A stretch of 64,000 nt of DNA from Chionis minor. Lineage: Eukaryota; Chordata; Aves; Charadriiformes; Chionididae. The stretch spans positions 124,398-188,397 of the forward strand of contig VZSF01010126.1 of assembly GCA_013398295.1 (NCBI GenBank), read 5' to 3'. The translations under genes and the position numbers were made by a program. A model generated the notes under the pieces. The model made no database searches, was not told where the DNA came from, and was given only the letters and a program-made list of their open reading frames with translations. Shown in pieces: positions 34,660 to 47,900 of this stretch. How positions within the stretch are numbered: position 1 is the first letter of the stretch; every line of letters begins with the position of its first letter.

Positions 34660-37600
34660 CGAGGAGCTGGATTCCCACTCTTCTCCTGTACCTATCCCAC
34701 CTCCAAAGGTATGAATTCTGGTTTAAATTTGTCTTTGTAGAACTGCTGGTTCTGGAGACATCTGCCTGAGACGTTGGCAGCATGTAAGCAAAATTTACTT
34801 GCATTCACAATCCAGATGAAGGCGTTGAATTTCAGCTGGCTAGGAATGCTAAGCTGGTTCTCAGCCTCCTGTCTCCTGAAGCAATGTTGTGCCCAAACCT
34901 TTTGCAGGTTTACGCAGCAGAGAAGTAGCTCTGTGTTGGAAGAATTGCAGCCAGCTGTGCAGAGACTGATCTGCCTCCAGAAGACACAGCTACGCAATAC
35001 TAGTTAGCGCCTCGCATACTGGAGCAGCTCATGCTAGTCACAGACAGCGGGCAGTCTCTAAGAAGAGACTGCTGACTTCATTCTGTTTAGCCTCCAATTA
35101 GCAAGAAACTGGCTTCTGGTTAACTACAGGAAACTCAACACTTGGGAAAACAGAGACAAGTCTGGCCAAAACTACTGAATGAAGCTGATGAACATTGAGA
35201 AGAAAAACACCATTTCTAATAGCATGACTTCTTCTGCATGAGCCTTGTTTACAAAAAGGAAGCTGAGGTAAAGGAGAAAATGATCTATGCATGGTCACTT
35301 AGATTGCTTTCTCCTTGGTGGAGGCTGTTGGTTAGTGGCTCACCTTCCACTGAACTGATTTGACTCACTGAAACAGTAAAAGTGTCTTCATTTTTTGCCA
35401 GGTTGGTTTGGCGCATTGCGTAAGTTACACTGGCTCATGGAGAAATCTGATGAACAACATAAAAGCTGGCACACCCAAGGCAACAGGGAGTGTGCAGCTG
35501 GCAAGAGCAGGCTCTTACGGTAGTTCACCACATGTCATGGAACTGTTTCCACCATAGTGCTGGTGGCAGAGCATGGCAAGGAAGAGCAGCTGTTCTCAAA
35601 CTTCACTGATATGGTTGATCTCTTTGTTCCATCTGGGAGTGGATAAAGCCAATGGCAACCCTCTTAATTTTGTATTTATTGTGTGTGTCTAGAGGGAAAA
35701 GAACCTCTGCTTTGAGTTGCATTCACACTATATAGACAGGGGGAAGTTGATTTTTTTAGGGAGAAACCATGGACAAACTGAGGGGAAGCAACCCAGTGTC
35801 CTAACAAGTCAAATGCAGATGGGAGTGTTGCAGGTATTGAGCCTCATGCTCATGAGTCAGTCAAAGATGACATGAAATCAAGCCATTAACAAATTACTAA
35901 TTTCATGCAGCTTTTTTCCTTCTAGATGTGTTGAATCATCAGAGTTCACATTACCAAACTTGTCTTTCAAACCACATTTTTTTTTTTAATGTAAGTGAAT
36001 TTTCCTTGCTTGATTCCAGAGCAGAAGAGCTACCAGAAAATAGCTGGTATTGTGAAATTAATAGTACTATAGTAAATGCAACTGATCCTGAGAGGGAGTA
36101 GATATGCCGGGCCAAGGCCTGGGGAGTAGTTCTGGAGAGCCAGGAGCCTGGCTGAAGGCAGCTGAGCTCTCAGGAGGGAGCTCTGCAGTGTGTTTTCTTT
36201 GGAGACAAGACATTCTTGCCCTTTCCCATCTTCCGGCTGCTCTTTCCTATTCCTGCAACCTTCTCAGTTGTGCTAACATAATTGTGGTCTGTGCCATAAA
36301 TTCATTGCTATGTACTAAAAAGAATGTTCATTTTCATGATGAATTGTGATGCAGGGTTGACAATAAGGAACTGAGAAAGGAGGAGATGGGAGTGAGACGG
36401 GACTTTCATATGCCAGGTTTGCCACTAAAGAAAGTAAATAACGCTCTCTAAAGAAAAAACCCACTTTCAGAGGGAACTGAAATGCAACTTTCTAGCTAGC
36501 TGCTGCCTGCTTGCCTCCCTCTTCCTTGTTACTTAAAGGAAGCATGGGAACTGAGATGCTTGTCTGACAGAAAGCCACCTATGCCAGGTGCTGGCCAACT
36601 TCATTGCCTTGGTTCAATTGCTGATTCAACTCATTCTTCTCGGTGAAATTGTTCATTATTTTGAATTAGCAATTCTGTTAAAATATTCCCTGGAAAGCAT
36701 TTATTCTAGTACATCTTTTCTGTTGAGCTTCATGTGCACATCTTTCTCCTCCTCACGCCCCACCTTCAGGTGGCAGGGCCTTCCTGCTGTTACCCATCAG
36801 AGTAGTCTTGTCTAACCCTGCTGGCTCCTGCTCTTTGCCTCCGCCTCTCAGCCACGCTCTTGAAAGGAAAAACTGTCCAAGGCGTATTAGTGTTAGACGC
36901 ATTTACTAGATTCTCCTACGTGAAAATAAATCTAACAAAGTAGTCTCGCTCCTTTTGTACCCTCAGCCTTGTGTTGTTTCAGTGCAGCAGTATGTGTCTG
37001 TAGGAGGATGGTCATGCGGGCAGCAGTTAGAAATATTGCAACGTGCCTTCATCCCTAGCCTCAGGGCAACAGCTTCCCTCCCCCCTCCCCCCTTTCCATT
37101 TCTCTGAGGAGAATCTGGTTTCAAATTATGCTAAAAGAGTTATGGTTTCTTTTTTTTCTTGACTCTGCCCCAAACAAATATGTTCCATTGGCAAAAACAT
37201 TCTTTGTTCTTTAGTTACTATTAAAGTGGTTTTTATTCCTCCTCCTCCCCAAGTTTTAATCTGGCAGAATCTCCTAGACATAAAATTATGATCTGGTTGA
37301 GTCTACAAATGTTGCTGTGGGCAGAGCACTCTGAGTTGCTGGGACCATTATCCTATGTGTGTATCTGGTTTGGCTATTAATAGAGTTTGTCTGTAAAACT
37401 TCCTTCAACTATTTCATGAATGATAGTCTCCCTTTGGAGATTAAACTCTCATTCAGTGCAGTAAATGCTACAATTAAACCCAAGTACTGTTTCAGCATGA
37501 AGAATTGACTCTATCTGATGAACTTTTTATGGCACTTGCCTTGAAGTTGGAAGATGCTTCACACGTCCATTGCTAATAAGAGTAAGTGGTGATTAATGCA

Positions 37601-40600
37601 TCTCTAAATTGTTCTAGCCGTGCGTTGCATTTTAAATCACCTGAGCAAAGCCAGCAGTAACACTGCTGTGGAGTTAATAATTGTGGAGGAGCAATGGGTG
37701 CTTGATATTGTCCTCCTCAGAAAACAAAAATTTGAGGGTCTCTGCAAAGCAGAGGTAATCTTTACCCCTTACTGTTTGTTCTCTTCTCCACTGTTTTATC
37801 TCAGCAGTATTTCATTTCAGGAAGAGATCCAGAATCACCTGTACAAAGGCATGTGACTTTTTTTTTTTTTTCCTGGGCTTCTGGTAGCATTCACAGTTGG
37901 ATGAGCCGCCCCTCTGCCAGCGGCAGCTCTCTCAAACTGACCTTAAAGAGGTGATCCAAGGGTAACTGTATTACCTGCTCTCATAGCTTAGACACCTGGT
38001 AGTTCTTTTAAATTTATGCACATTATCTCTAGATTGATTGTCAGGTTTAGTAAAAAATCAAGCTGGGTCTTTTAAAGAAAAAGACCTGTGTAAAGGTGTT
38101 GCAACAAACTCTAAAGCAGCTTTAACTTTTCTGGACCTTTTCCTAATATGACAGAATGAAAGGGTGAAACATAATCTGTACGCCAAACAGATTTATCCAT
38201 ACAACTTTTCTCTTGCAGATCTTCATTCAAGGGCCTCATACAACAGCAGTTTTGTAGTGATGTAGGACTGTTGACTTTTTCTCACTGTGAGGTTTCAATC
38301 ACATAAAACTAAGTGTGGTAGTAGTAAATTAATACTTCTTTTTAGAAGAATAGCTCTCCTCATACCTTGGGGGAAATAATAAAACTCAGGTTTTAGTTGA
38401 TGACTATTAAATGATCCAAACATAACAGGAAGCATATATTAAGTAACTGTCTCAGTAAATTTAATAGCAAATAAGTTTTTACACAGGGGAGAAGACAAGA
38501 CATCCAAAGTTTAGTGAATGAAGAGGTGGAAAATCAGTGGAGAAATGCTACAGTTAGATTATTAGGGTGGCATTGAAAAAAGATACAACACTACAGATTA
38601 TAATCCGTACTGAAAATCATTGTTTTAACTGGGAAATATCTACCACAGATTTTCGTTTTCAAGCATTGTTAGGTCTTACTATATAATTCCAAAAGTTCAA
38701 AGTAAAGGACAGGGGTGTACTGAGAGCAGCAGAAGAATTAGATGGAAATTACCAGATTGTATATAAAATAATAAATATCCTGCAAAGATTGCATTTCACT
38801 TGATGCATGGTGTATTAAAACATCATAAAACACAAAAATCTAACTTTAGAGAGTTAGAAATGTTAGCCCCTGTAATTGAGTATACATTGAAGTAACTTGT
38901 TATATATCCAGGATAAATGATAGAAATAATTCAAGTTGAAGCTCTTTGATGAAAAGGGGATGGGGTTTTACTATAACCTCATACATGAGTTAGGTAAGAA
39001 TACTAATGCAGGTGTAATTCTGGAGATGGATTAGCCGTCCTTAAAATTTGATTTTCAGCAACCTTTTTATGCAAATGGTGAAACAAAGTCATAACTGTAT
39101 AAAATACTGTCTCACTGTAGCACAAAAAGAAATTGATGGCTGCAAAATGATACAGATGTTTTTGTTGAGGCAGTGATAATTTGTGCAGAAACTCTGCAAA
39201 ACGTGCTTTTTAGTATTTTGAAAAAGCTTTTCTTCGTCTTCATAAATATATAAAAAAAGTGTTCTGGACCAAATTCACCCATGGCATAAGTGAGCATATC
39301 ACTATTCTTCTCTGTGACATGTAGCTGTGACTTTAATCTTGTGATACTGAGACGTGCCCCTAATTTACAAGTCATTTCCATATTCCTGCCTTTCATCTCC
39401 TGGGATTTTATTTCCGTATTCAAAACAACTGCAGATTCCCAGCACTTTCAGTGGAGTCCGAGTGGAGCAGAATGGCTGTCATTTACTTAATATACTCATT
39501 TAAAGATGCATGCAACTTATTTAAAGAAAAAAAAAGAAAATAAAAGAAAATCTGCATTCTGCAGATGTGATTGATGGGTCTGGATGGGTGGGATGCAGTG
39601 GAAGAGAGATCGGGCAATGCAAGTGTGTGGGCAGACTGAGAAGATGAAGGAGATGACCTGGGAGGAGGCACGAGAAGGCACAAGAAATAGACGGTGCAGA
39701 TGAGACCAAAGGTGACAGGAGAGGGTGGCTAAAATACCCACCCGCCTGGTGCTGGGGATTTTGACACGATGGATGGAGCTTCCCTCCTACAGAGAGTAGA
39801 GGACTGTTATTTGCAGAATCCCTTTCGTAGTAACTATTGAAGTTGAACTGTTTACTTAAATACTGAAGTTAGGAGGATTCCTGTAAAAATAAGCACTTGC
39901 AATAGGCAATGTCTAAAAACACATATATATTTATTACAGCAGCATGATTCCTGGAGGCTTGACTTGTGGTTTGTAAGTGCTTAGGATGGGCTGTACTGAG
40001 GCTTTCCCTTGGAGTAGGAGGACAGAGGCTTTTTGATAATCTCTGTCCGCGTCAGTCCTTGCATAGGAAATCATATTTGGCTTAATTGGCTGTTTATTCT
40101 AGATGCCCACATATGTTACTTTATGTTTGACTTCTGACCCTCTCCTTTCCCATGTAATCATACTCCTGGCCTTTCTCAGTTCTTGGCTTTATTGTCCCAG
40201 ATCTGTAACTGGCTCGACCTTAGTTTTGCTCAAACTACAATTTCTTTTTGTGAAGTTTAGCCAGAGAGGAGATAGCACAGCACCATTTTGTAGCTTCAGA
40301 TTTTGGGGCTTATCTGAGGTGAGCAAAAGCAGGTGGAGAAATGCATGAGCCTGTGCCCAGCCGGCAGCTGGAACCAGCTGAGGCCCAGAGATGCTTGGCC
40401 AGTGCAAGGTATTCCTTCTTGCCTCAGCAGTTACAGTCCAGCTATCCAGGGAATTCAGCTGCTGGTTCACCCAGTTTTAATTTGCAGTTCTTTGAAAACC
40501 TCAAAGTGAGCATTATGTGCTTGTAGGAACAGCCAGACCTACACACTCCTCTGCAGATGTCTTGGCAGAGCTTTCCTCAATATGTTGTTGCAGGAAAAAT

Positions 40601-41076
40601 TGACCACAGCTTGTGGTGCAGTGCTTCTCCTCCTGCTTTCCTATTTGAGTGAAGTCTTTGCAAAATGTGAGGTTTTTTGTGTTAAAATTGTAACAAAACC
40701 TGTGGTGTGCAGGTTTAAGGTCCTAGCTTATTTCTTCTGCTCTTTCTCCTGCCCCAGAAACAAAACCAAAAATAAGGAGGAAAGGTCAAATGTGTAAGAA
40801 TGGAGAAGGCAGAAAAGGTGGAAATAAATTTCTTAATATGAGGAAAGGAAAGAGATGAAGAGAAAAAAACCAAAAAGTGTAATTTCCGTATCAGGTATGG
40901 AAACCACACAAAGTGACTGCAGCTGTTTGCTGCAGCGGAATAAACTATTTCTGTTATAACCACTGCCTATTCCATTAGAGTGTGTACTTTTATTTTCAGC
41001 ATAAAGTATTTGGGTTTGTGATTATTTTGAATGTAACTACACTTGTTGCATTAATCTGTATCCCTTGTTCTTCAAG
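34660..41076. other. Non-coding stretch between palindrome and PIR relics
   Basis: Includes T-runs near 37858-37871 and a short polypurine/A-run at 39526-39550. Apart from the weak PIR candidate at 38912-38993 nothing gene-like was recognised. Confidence 0.6.
38912..38993 (+). pseudogene. Possible PIR relic exon (LFDEFKGG segment)
   Basis: About 2 kb before the AHEDFCGH relic and on the same strand, 38942-38974 reads LFDE-KG-GF-like (ctctttgatgaaaaggggat and following), to be compared with human pirin LLFDEFKGGRPGGF. A cag lies at 38909-38911 and a good donor, TTAG|GTAAGA, at 38993/38994, where the pirin exon ending near HRGFET would stop. The His-Pro-His iron ligands are not recognisable. 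The similarity is weak and rests mainly on position and order. Confidence 0.35.
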
Positions 41077-41156
41077 GTAACTTAACTATTAGTGGTTTCA
41101 CAGCTTATAAAGATTTCTGTGGACATGTGACTAAACTGAAGCCAACCTATTTACAG
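41077..41156 (+). pseudogene. PIR: Pirin (PIR) relic exon, AHEDFCGH segment
   Basis: 41103-41156 translates to AYKDFCGHVTKLKPTYLQ, aligned without gaps to human pirin AHEDFCGHTGKMNPGDLQ (10 of 18 identical). It lies about 700 bp before the next relic, in pirin order and on the same strand. The probable acceptor is ttcttcaag at 41068-41076. The part upstream of the match is about 4 nt shorter than expected, so the frame is broken. The donor that should follow CAG reads TTAAAG, so GT is lost. The match is short but the context makes chance unlikely. Confidence 0.75.
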
Positions 41157-41862
41157 TTAAAGGAAGCTCGACAGCATAGAGTACTCAATATTTAGGAGAC
41201 TCCATCTGCCTTATGTGAATTGATGAAGACTTTGCAGCCTAAAAATATTGCATGTCTTTTTTACTGCATCTCTCTTCTATGCTGCAACCAGCTGTTGAAG
41301 TTAGCCAAAGTATTCTACTCTGCCCTCAGAAATGTAGCATGTTTACATTCCAGAAGAATTCTCAACATGCCATGCTTTACTGAGAATCTTTAGATTTGAG
41401 CTGCTTAAATCTCCACCAGCAATGAATTGTCATGCTTTCTTGATCTGCTAAAGCTGCTTAACATTTTAGTGATAATTCTCTATGCCACATTTCAACACAG
41501 AAAAATCAACAGGTAACAGCTATGAAGTGATTGTTTACCTAACTCAACTTCAAATCAGGTGAAAGCCTCAGCCATAGCAGTTTGTCCCATAAAATGCAAT
41601 TCTAGTATTTATTTTTCTCTATACATGCTTTCTCCATCCATGCATGATCTGAAGGAACATAGTATGTTTATGATGCCTTTTACACTGTGTGTTTTCCATC
41701 TATGGCACCACACTGTACTTTGTCTTTTAATATTTTCCTGTAGGTATTTCTTACACTGGAAAATGTTTTGTGGCATTGCTCCGCTCCTATGGCCTTGTGA
41801 TCTAAAATTCAGTGGCTGACTTCTGGTTTTTGTGTGCCAACAGTTATCCTTTTCTTCTTTAC

Positions 41863-42059
41863 TGGATGAGACAGACAAGTCTTCATGCAGACATCTCTTT
41901 CTCAGAGAAAATAGCCCATGGCCTGCAAATCAATCAATCCAAGCAGATCAGAGAAAATGGTAAGGCCTCACTACCAAGAAATGAAAACAAAGCAATGCCA
42001 AAACCCTGCAAGGATGGCGTAATCCCATCCATCATTTCAAGAGAGATGCTGAGGCAAAG
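41863..42059 (+). pseudogene. PIR: Pirin (PIR) relic exon, core cupin segment
   Basis: Pirin is a nuclear iron-binding cupin that modulates NF-kB. Three segments appear in order but not in one frame. 41863-41928 gives WMRQTS-LHADISFSEKIAHGLQ against human WMTAGRGILHAEM and CSEEPAHGLQ. 41948-41986 gives SEKMVRPHYQEMK in another frame (human SEKMVEPQYQELK). 41998-42059 returns to the first frame with PKPCKDGVI and IIS. A roughly 2-nt and a 1-nt deletion shift and then restore the frame, and a 6-nt deletion removes two residues near the start. The acceptor AG is changed to AC before TGG; the donor AAAG|GTAAAT survives. The iron ligands His101 and Glu103 of human pirin correspond to His and Asp in LHAD. 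The open frame through this stretch is accidental. Orientation (head-to-head with BMX) matches the mammalian locus. Confidence 0.88.
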
Positions 42060-42692
42060 GTAAATTCTTTGGAACACTGGGACAGCTGGTAGGTACATGC
42101 AAGGGATTTGCGTGCTGTAGAGCTTTATTTGTCATACATCTGTAGACAAGTTGAAACGACTCTTTTCTCAGTTTTCTTATATTTTAAGACTGAAGATTCT
42201 CTGAATTTCATAAAAAAATTTTGAGGGTTGCTGTTATGTGGTAAATGTTCCATCTTGTCATTTCTAATTAGCAACATATATTTCTTGCAATGCCTCATTT
42301 TATTACAATCATTCCTTCATATGGAATACTATAAATCATATTTATGGCATGGTTCTCAGCTGAGAATGAAAAAAAAATCTTACGTATACATATTGTTAGG
42401 GGAAGAATATCATCAATGTTTCTTTGCAAAGGGCTTGTCTGTACAACTGACTTGCATGAATAGTTTGAATCCACTCTGACTTGTTGTCTGGAGAGGGGTT
42501 AGTTGATGTCAGATTGCAGATCCTTAAAAAATAATATTTTAAGGAGGATAGCAGTGTTTCCTTGGAACAACTCATCCTCTTGGGGGAGTCCAGTCTTGCT
42601 GACATAGGGTCTTTTCAATACTGCTTGGGATGGGATGGGCTTAACAGTTCAAGGGAAGAGCAGTAGGAACAATCAAGTCAAGGTAGGTGGTG

Positions 42693-43339
42693 TGATGTTG
42701 TGGTTTGGGCTGGACTGGCCACTGAATGAATGATAGATGCTCTCTTTAACCTCTCTCCCTCCAGATGAGGAGAGAAACTAAGAAAGAGAGAGACTTATGA
42801 GTTGAAAAGAAATTAAACTACTTTAATGAAATAGTAATAATAAAATCATAAAAAGAAAAGACAACAATATTAGGAAGGAAATAATGAAATATATATAATA
42901 TATACAAAACTGTATCAAGCTCCCAGGATGACAATCACGTCACCGGCAGATGGGAACTGTCTGCAATCACATCACTGGACTCAGCAGCAGATGGGAACTG
43001 GATTCTGGATCTAGATTCAGGAATGCACAGGTCAGGATCAAAGGCAGATGAACAGAGAGAGTCCTGCTTGGACACTGGCCATTGAAGAAAGAGAGCCGAC
43101 CCTTTGATTCCTCAGCTTTTATACTGAGCGTGAGGCAACCGGGATGGAATACCCTGTCGGTCAGTTTTGGGTCACCTGTCCTGTCCCCTCCTCCCTGCAG
43201 GTGTGACCCCTCTACGCTTTTCTGCTTCTGACCCTCCAACGGGGTAAATAACAAAGTTGTCTGGCCTTGGGTGTTATAGCAATCAGGATAAGCAAGAGCC
43301 TCTTTGCATACCATGCCTTGGCATCAACTATAAACATCA
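42693..43339 (-). mobile_element. Solo LTR, avian ERVL-like, minus strand
   Basis: The ends are inverted, TGATGTT at 42693 and AACATCA at 43333-43339. On the minus strand a TATA box (agtataaaagctgagg, read from about 43115-43130) is followed by an ATTAAA signal near 42828, and the 3' end carries the reverse of gttgtggtttgggctggact, common at the end of avian ERVL LTRs. Length about 647 bp. No clear target-site duplication was found and no internal viral genes flank it. It inserted about 630 bp downstream of the PIR relic exon. Confidence 0.75.
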
Positions 43340-43919
43340 AGTGGCATCACTCTGGAAATAGACAATGTCTGAAGAAAATGCGGTTAATTTCAGAGAGTTA
43401 GAAGAGGCTTAACTGAAAAGTAAAATTACCAAGACGTAAATTAGTCCTGTTTTATCTCAAACCAGGGCATGAGAAAAGGGCTTTATGCTGCTCTTGTTCT
43501 TAGAAAACTCACTCTCTCTGCCCTGAATTTTCCATCATAGGATGTCTGTGCCATAAGGACTGAGTGTCAGATCAAGTCTGAAAAGCTGGATGTTTGCCTG
43601 CTCTTCCTGTCCTGCTGCAGTTGTGTTCCTCTGGCATGGAGGACCATTCTGCTGGTTGCTGGGTACCAGGGAAGTGCAGGAAGCAGGCTGCATAAAGGAG
43701 GCCTAGTTCTGCATGGTGTTATCTTTTGTGTTGTCACTTAAATCCAAGCAAAAGGAAGCAGAGGGACAGCCTTTCAGTCCTTTTCCACCTTTGAGAACTG
43801 ATGCCACAGACCATTACGAGGCCCAGAGGAAGGTCATCTCCTGCTAGTACAATAAAAACAAAGTTCTGGCCTATTGGCATAGCTGTATAAAGAGAAGCAT
43901 TACAATTTGTCTACTTTAA

Positions 43920-44004
43920 GGCAGTAGAGTAGCCTTAGAGTAGCCTTAGTAGCCTTAGCCTTAGTAGCCTTAGTAGTCTACTAAGCCTAGTAGAGTAGAC
44001 TTCT
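43920..44004. repeat. Short tandem array of GTAGCCTTA with fold-back
   Basis: Five near copies of gtagccttag with variable spacing are followed by the partly inverted tagtctactaagcctagtag. Local slippage and inversion explain it. It is not transcribed from any gene seen here. Confidence 0.85.
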
Positions 44005-44174
44005 ACTTTACCTTAAACCCTTCAACTCAACATGGATATTTTTTCCCTTTGGTAAGCAAGCTATTCCTGTGGCTTGTAAAGATAAAACTGATCACTAATT
44101 TTTACACTAAGTAAAATACAGATGAGTTTGACTATAATTTCAGCATAAATATTAGGTCAGTAGTCTATTCCTTA

Positions 44175-44912
44175 CAGAAACACAGAATCACAGAATGGTT
44201 AAGGTTGGAAGGCACCACTGGCGATGGTTTAGACCCACACTGCTGTTCAAGGCAGGGTCAAGCAAAGCAGACTGCTAGGGTTGTGTCCAGTTGAGTTTTG
44301 AATAGCTCCAACGATGGAGACCTGCTCCAGTGCTCTATCACTCTAACAGTAAAACAGTGTTTTTTTCTTACGTTCAAACAAAATTTCTTGCATTTCACTT
44401 CGTGTCCCTCCTGAGCCTTCTCTTCTCCAGGCTAAATGATCCCAGCTCTGCCAGCCTCTTGTTTTATGTCCGATGCTCCAGTCCCTTGATCATCTCTGTA
44501 ACCTCCTGTTGTGCTCAGTCCAGTATGTCTTTGTCTCTTGTGCTGCGGAGCCCAGAAGTAGACCCAGCACTCTGGATGTGTCTCACCAGTGCTGAGTAGA
44601 CGGGGAGGATCACCACCCTCAGCCTGTGGGCAATGCTCCTCTTAATGCAGCCCAGGATACCCTTGGCTTTTATTGCCATAAGGGCACATCACTGGCTAAT
44701 TACCTACTTGCTGTCCACCAGGGCCCCATCTCTTTTTGTGCAAAGCTGCCTTTGAGCTGGGTGGCCCTCAGCATGTACTGCTGCCCGGGGTTGTTCCTCC
44801 CCAGATGCAGAACTTGGTACTTCATGTTGAACTTCATGAGGTTCCTGATGGCCCATTTCTCCTGCCTGTCAACATCCTTCTGGACAGCGGCACAACCAGC
44901 TGGTGTCAAATG
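44175..44912 (-). mobile_element. CR1 LINE 3' portion, minus strand
   Basis: Begins cagaaacacagaatcacaga and aaggttggaaggcaccactg on plus, the reversed CR1 3' end. The minus frame at 44700-44909 encodes GCAAVQKDVDRQEKWAIRN and LMKF-VLHLGRNNP, a CR1 ORF2 C-terminal segment. 5'-truncated near 44912. Confidence 0.92.
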
Positions 44913-47900
44913 CTCCTTTATGTTTCTTTACATGGTTTTGCTTTCTTTAAAAAATATAAAGGCTGTTTATAGACAATGTAAAGATTATATTAGTGTCCAG
45001 ATTAGAAGATCTGCAGTGTATTTAAGATGTATAAATTAAATATATGTCAGAAGTATAAATTCCCTTTCACTGAGCCTCAGGAAATATTTTCTTTCTTAAT
45101 ACATACTTCTAGCTCATAGGAATGAAAGTCATGTGCATCAGAAAGACAGCGACCTTATTTGTTTTGTTGCTAAAAATAGAAAAAAACCTCCACCTTTTTT
45201 TCCAAATGTCTGGTCAAATAGGAACTTGTCTTGGAAAATTTCTATGGACTACTAGTGTAGCATGAAATGGAAAAATTTAAATAATGGCAAAAAAATAATA
45301 ATTTTTAAGTTCATCTGCTTATGTGATTTCCTATCCTAGTAATTTTCTTGTAGCAAATTCTTGTGTTGAAAGAATAAAAGCACGATGAAAAGTGCTTTTG
45401 TTTAACGTTTTACTTCCTGTTTCTGAATGATTTAAACAAAGAATTCAATCTTTCCCGTCTTTGGGGCAAGAGGTTTTGAACATGTAGGACTCAAGCTGCT
45501 TATTTTCACTCATAATTCTGGTATTAGAATGCAATGTGTTATTAGGGTTTGATTACACACAGATCTAGAAGTGGATGGAAGAGAGAGTCAGTTTCTTCAG
45601 ATACAAGGTTTAGGTAAGAAAGAATATCTTTGTCATCTACAGCCATGTGTCTCATCAAAGAAAACTGAGTTTTTGTCTTTTCTGTGAACCAGCAGGATTT
45701 TTTCATCAGAGAAGGCTGGGAAGGAAAAACAAAGCTTGCAGGGCAGCTTCTAGGTGCCCACGCAGGGAACTGGTTAGCCCACCCTCCTGCTCCCACCTTC
45801 AACCCTGACTTTGGCTTCTGCGTTCATCCCCTCCTTTTAACCTGACAGCCAGCTCTGTAGCAAGCCAAGAGCATGCAAGTGCCTCTGTCAGAATTACATG
45901 TCCTATTTGGTGTTTCCCAACCCAAGGGGAGTTGAAACCAGGTTCAAGGAATAGCTTTAGAGGAAGGATCCTGCAGGATTAGAAAGAAGATCTGTGAAAA
46001 ATAAACAGCATATGTAAGGAAATGTACTCACTGCATTACACCCTCTAGCAAATCCTTTTGTTTTCCTCCTTCCCGTTGCATCGAGATGAAACTTTCTGTG
46101 ATAATTTTTGGTGCCCTTAATAACTGCCTGCACCTTACTGGTCTGCCTGTGGTTCGGTGAGGATGAATAAGAGGTATCACTCAGATAAAAGATATCTCTA
46201 GGCTGTAACTTTTTCCATCAGAAGGCTTGTCAGTTTTGTACTTTTCCCACAAAGCATGCAGGGCTCTACAGAAATTAGCTGAACATCTGAACATTGTGTG
46301 CAATTAATGGAAAAAGGAGCATCTCTCTCTATTTTACACGTGTTCTTCAGACCAGATAAACTAAGTGGCCAGGTGCTTCTCTTTCTTCACTGCCTTCACA
46401 GAAAGTTAGGCAGCAAAACTGTTATGTAAAAGTGTAGGCTTGATGTGTAGTTTTTAGGAGACTAATGTTAGGCTGGATGTAAACAACGCAGTGTTGAAAG
46501 AGATAAACTATAAATGTAAACAACAGAGCACCATGACCATCTTATCTAGCAAGTCTCCACTTACAAGCACATGATACAGAGGGGCACATCTACACAGTGT
46601 TTGCAGACAGGTGTGGGCTTCTCCGTCCTTGGGATGTGTGAGCCAGATCAAGTTTGGACAGGGGAGCTGCGCTGCACAGCTTGGTGCTACGCTCAGGCTC
46701 AGGTAATCTATTTTTCACTAGGCTTATCTGCAGGTATCCATGACTTTATCCGTAAGACATCTGCTCCATAGTTGGTTTACATTTGACTCGCTTGCACTGG
46801 GGACAGAATTCACTCATAACTGTCTGGATAAACGCACCCAGAGCATCTGAGGAGCAGTACAAAGTGTACAGAGGAACCATTTCCTAACTGAGGAAGTGGG
46901 TGGTAATGGGTTCCATCTGTAACTGCAGACAGATAAATGAAGAGAAGGAAAAGCATCAACAGTTTCAGCTGTTTTTGGCTGTTCTAAAATGTTTCTGATA
47001 GGCAGATACGAGCTAGTATACTGGGGACTGTGGATGAGAAGGGATCCATTTTTTGTGTTGCAAACTGTAGCTTGGCACAGGAAATTTCTTCCTGGCCAAG
47101 CATTTTATGAAGCAAAGTAAGAGTGTACACAGAAGAAAAAAAGAAAAAAAAAACCGAAAACCCAACACCCAAACCCAGGCTTTTTTCACTAGGTATCAAG
47201 AGTGTAAGGGATGATAGAGGGGATTTTTTGTAGAGTAGCTTAAAAGAAAGTGCTAGGAATCCCACCAGAGAAATTAATCATATGAATGAGGTGTCTCCTG
47301 GGCCATCTTTCACAAAGTGTTACTGTATTTTTCTCTTTGTTCTGTAGCACTCTTTCTATAACTAGTAGATGCTGTCCCAACACATACCTTTACCCTGAAT
47401 TCCAGTTGTTTCATACCAACTCAACAATATGTAAGCTCCATGACTAAAACCAGAAACTCAAAATTATAGACCATTGCCCCATAGCACAGAGTTCATGTCA
47501 TTCAATGAATTTACCTAAGAAAAGTACTTGTAAGACTGATGAACAGCATTCTGCAAGTAGAAGGTATCGCAGCAGGAAATTCCTCTGTGTACAAAAGAGT
47601 TGTTATATATGAAGGTACTTACCTTTCATTTGGGAATTATACCCTGATTTAACAGGATTGCACCAAATATATTTTTTCTTGTATCCCAAGCAGGGTAGCT
47701 ACCTACTGCAGCATATTTAGCAATACTAGGGGTAATGAATATAGATGTATCTCCTCTGCAAGTCTGGAGGCATTTGTATCTGATGCTACAATGAATAGGA
47801 ATTTGTAGTGCGGTCATGCCACCACAACAACAGGAGTCACAACTGTTTATAAGAGATGCATTATAGGAGTGGGTGCTGGATTACTTCTAAGTGAAAGAGT

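Noticed and set aside
41812..42063. An intact 83-codon coding exon
   Set aside because: The open frame spans the PIR relic but follows homology only at both ends; the middle is homologous in another frame and the acceptor is destroyed, so it is not functional coding sequence.
42693..43339. A full-length endogenous retrovirus between the two LTRs at 42.7 and 50.7 kb
   Set aside because: The two LTRs differ in sequence and ends, and the interval between them holds a CR1 and no viral coding sequence; they are separate solo LTRs.
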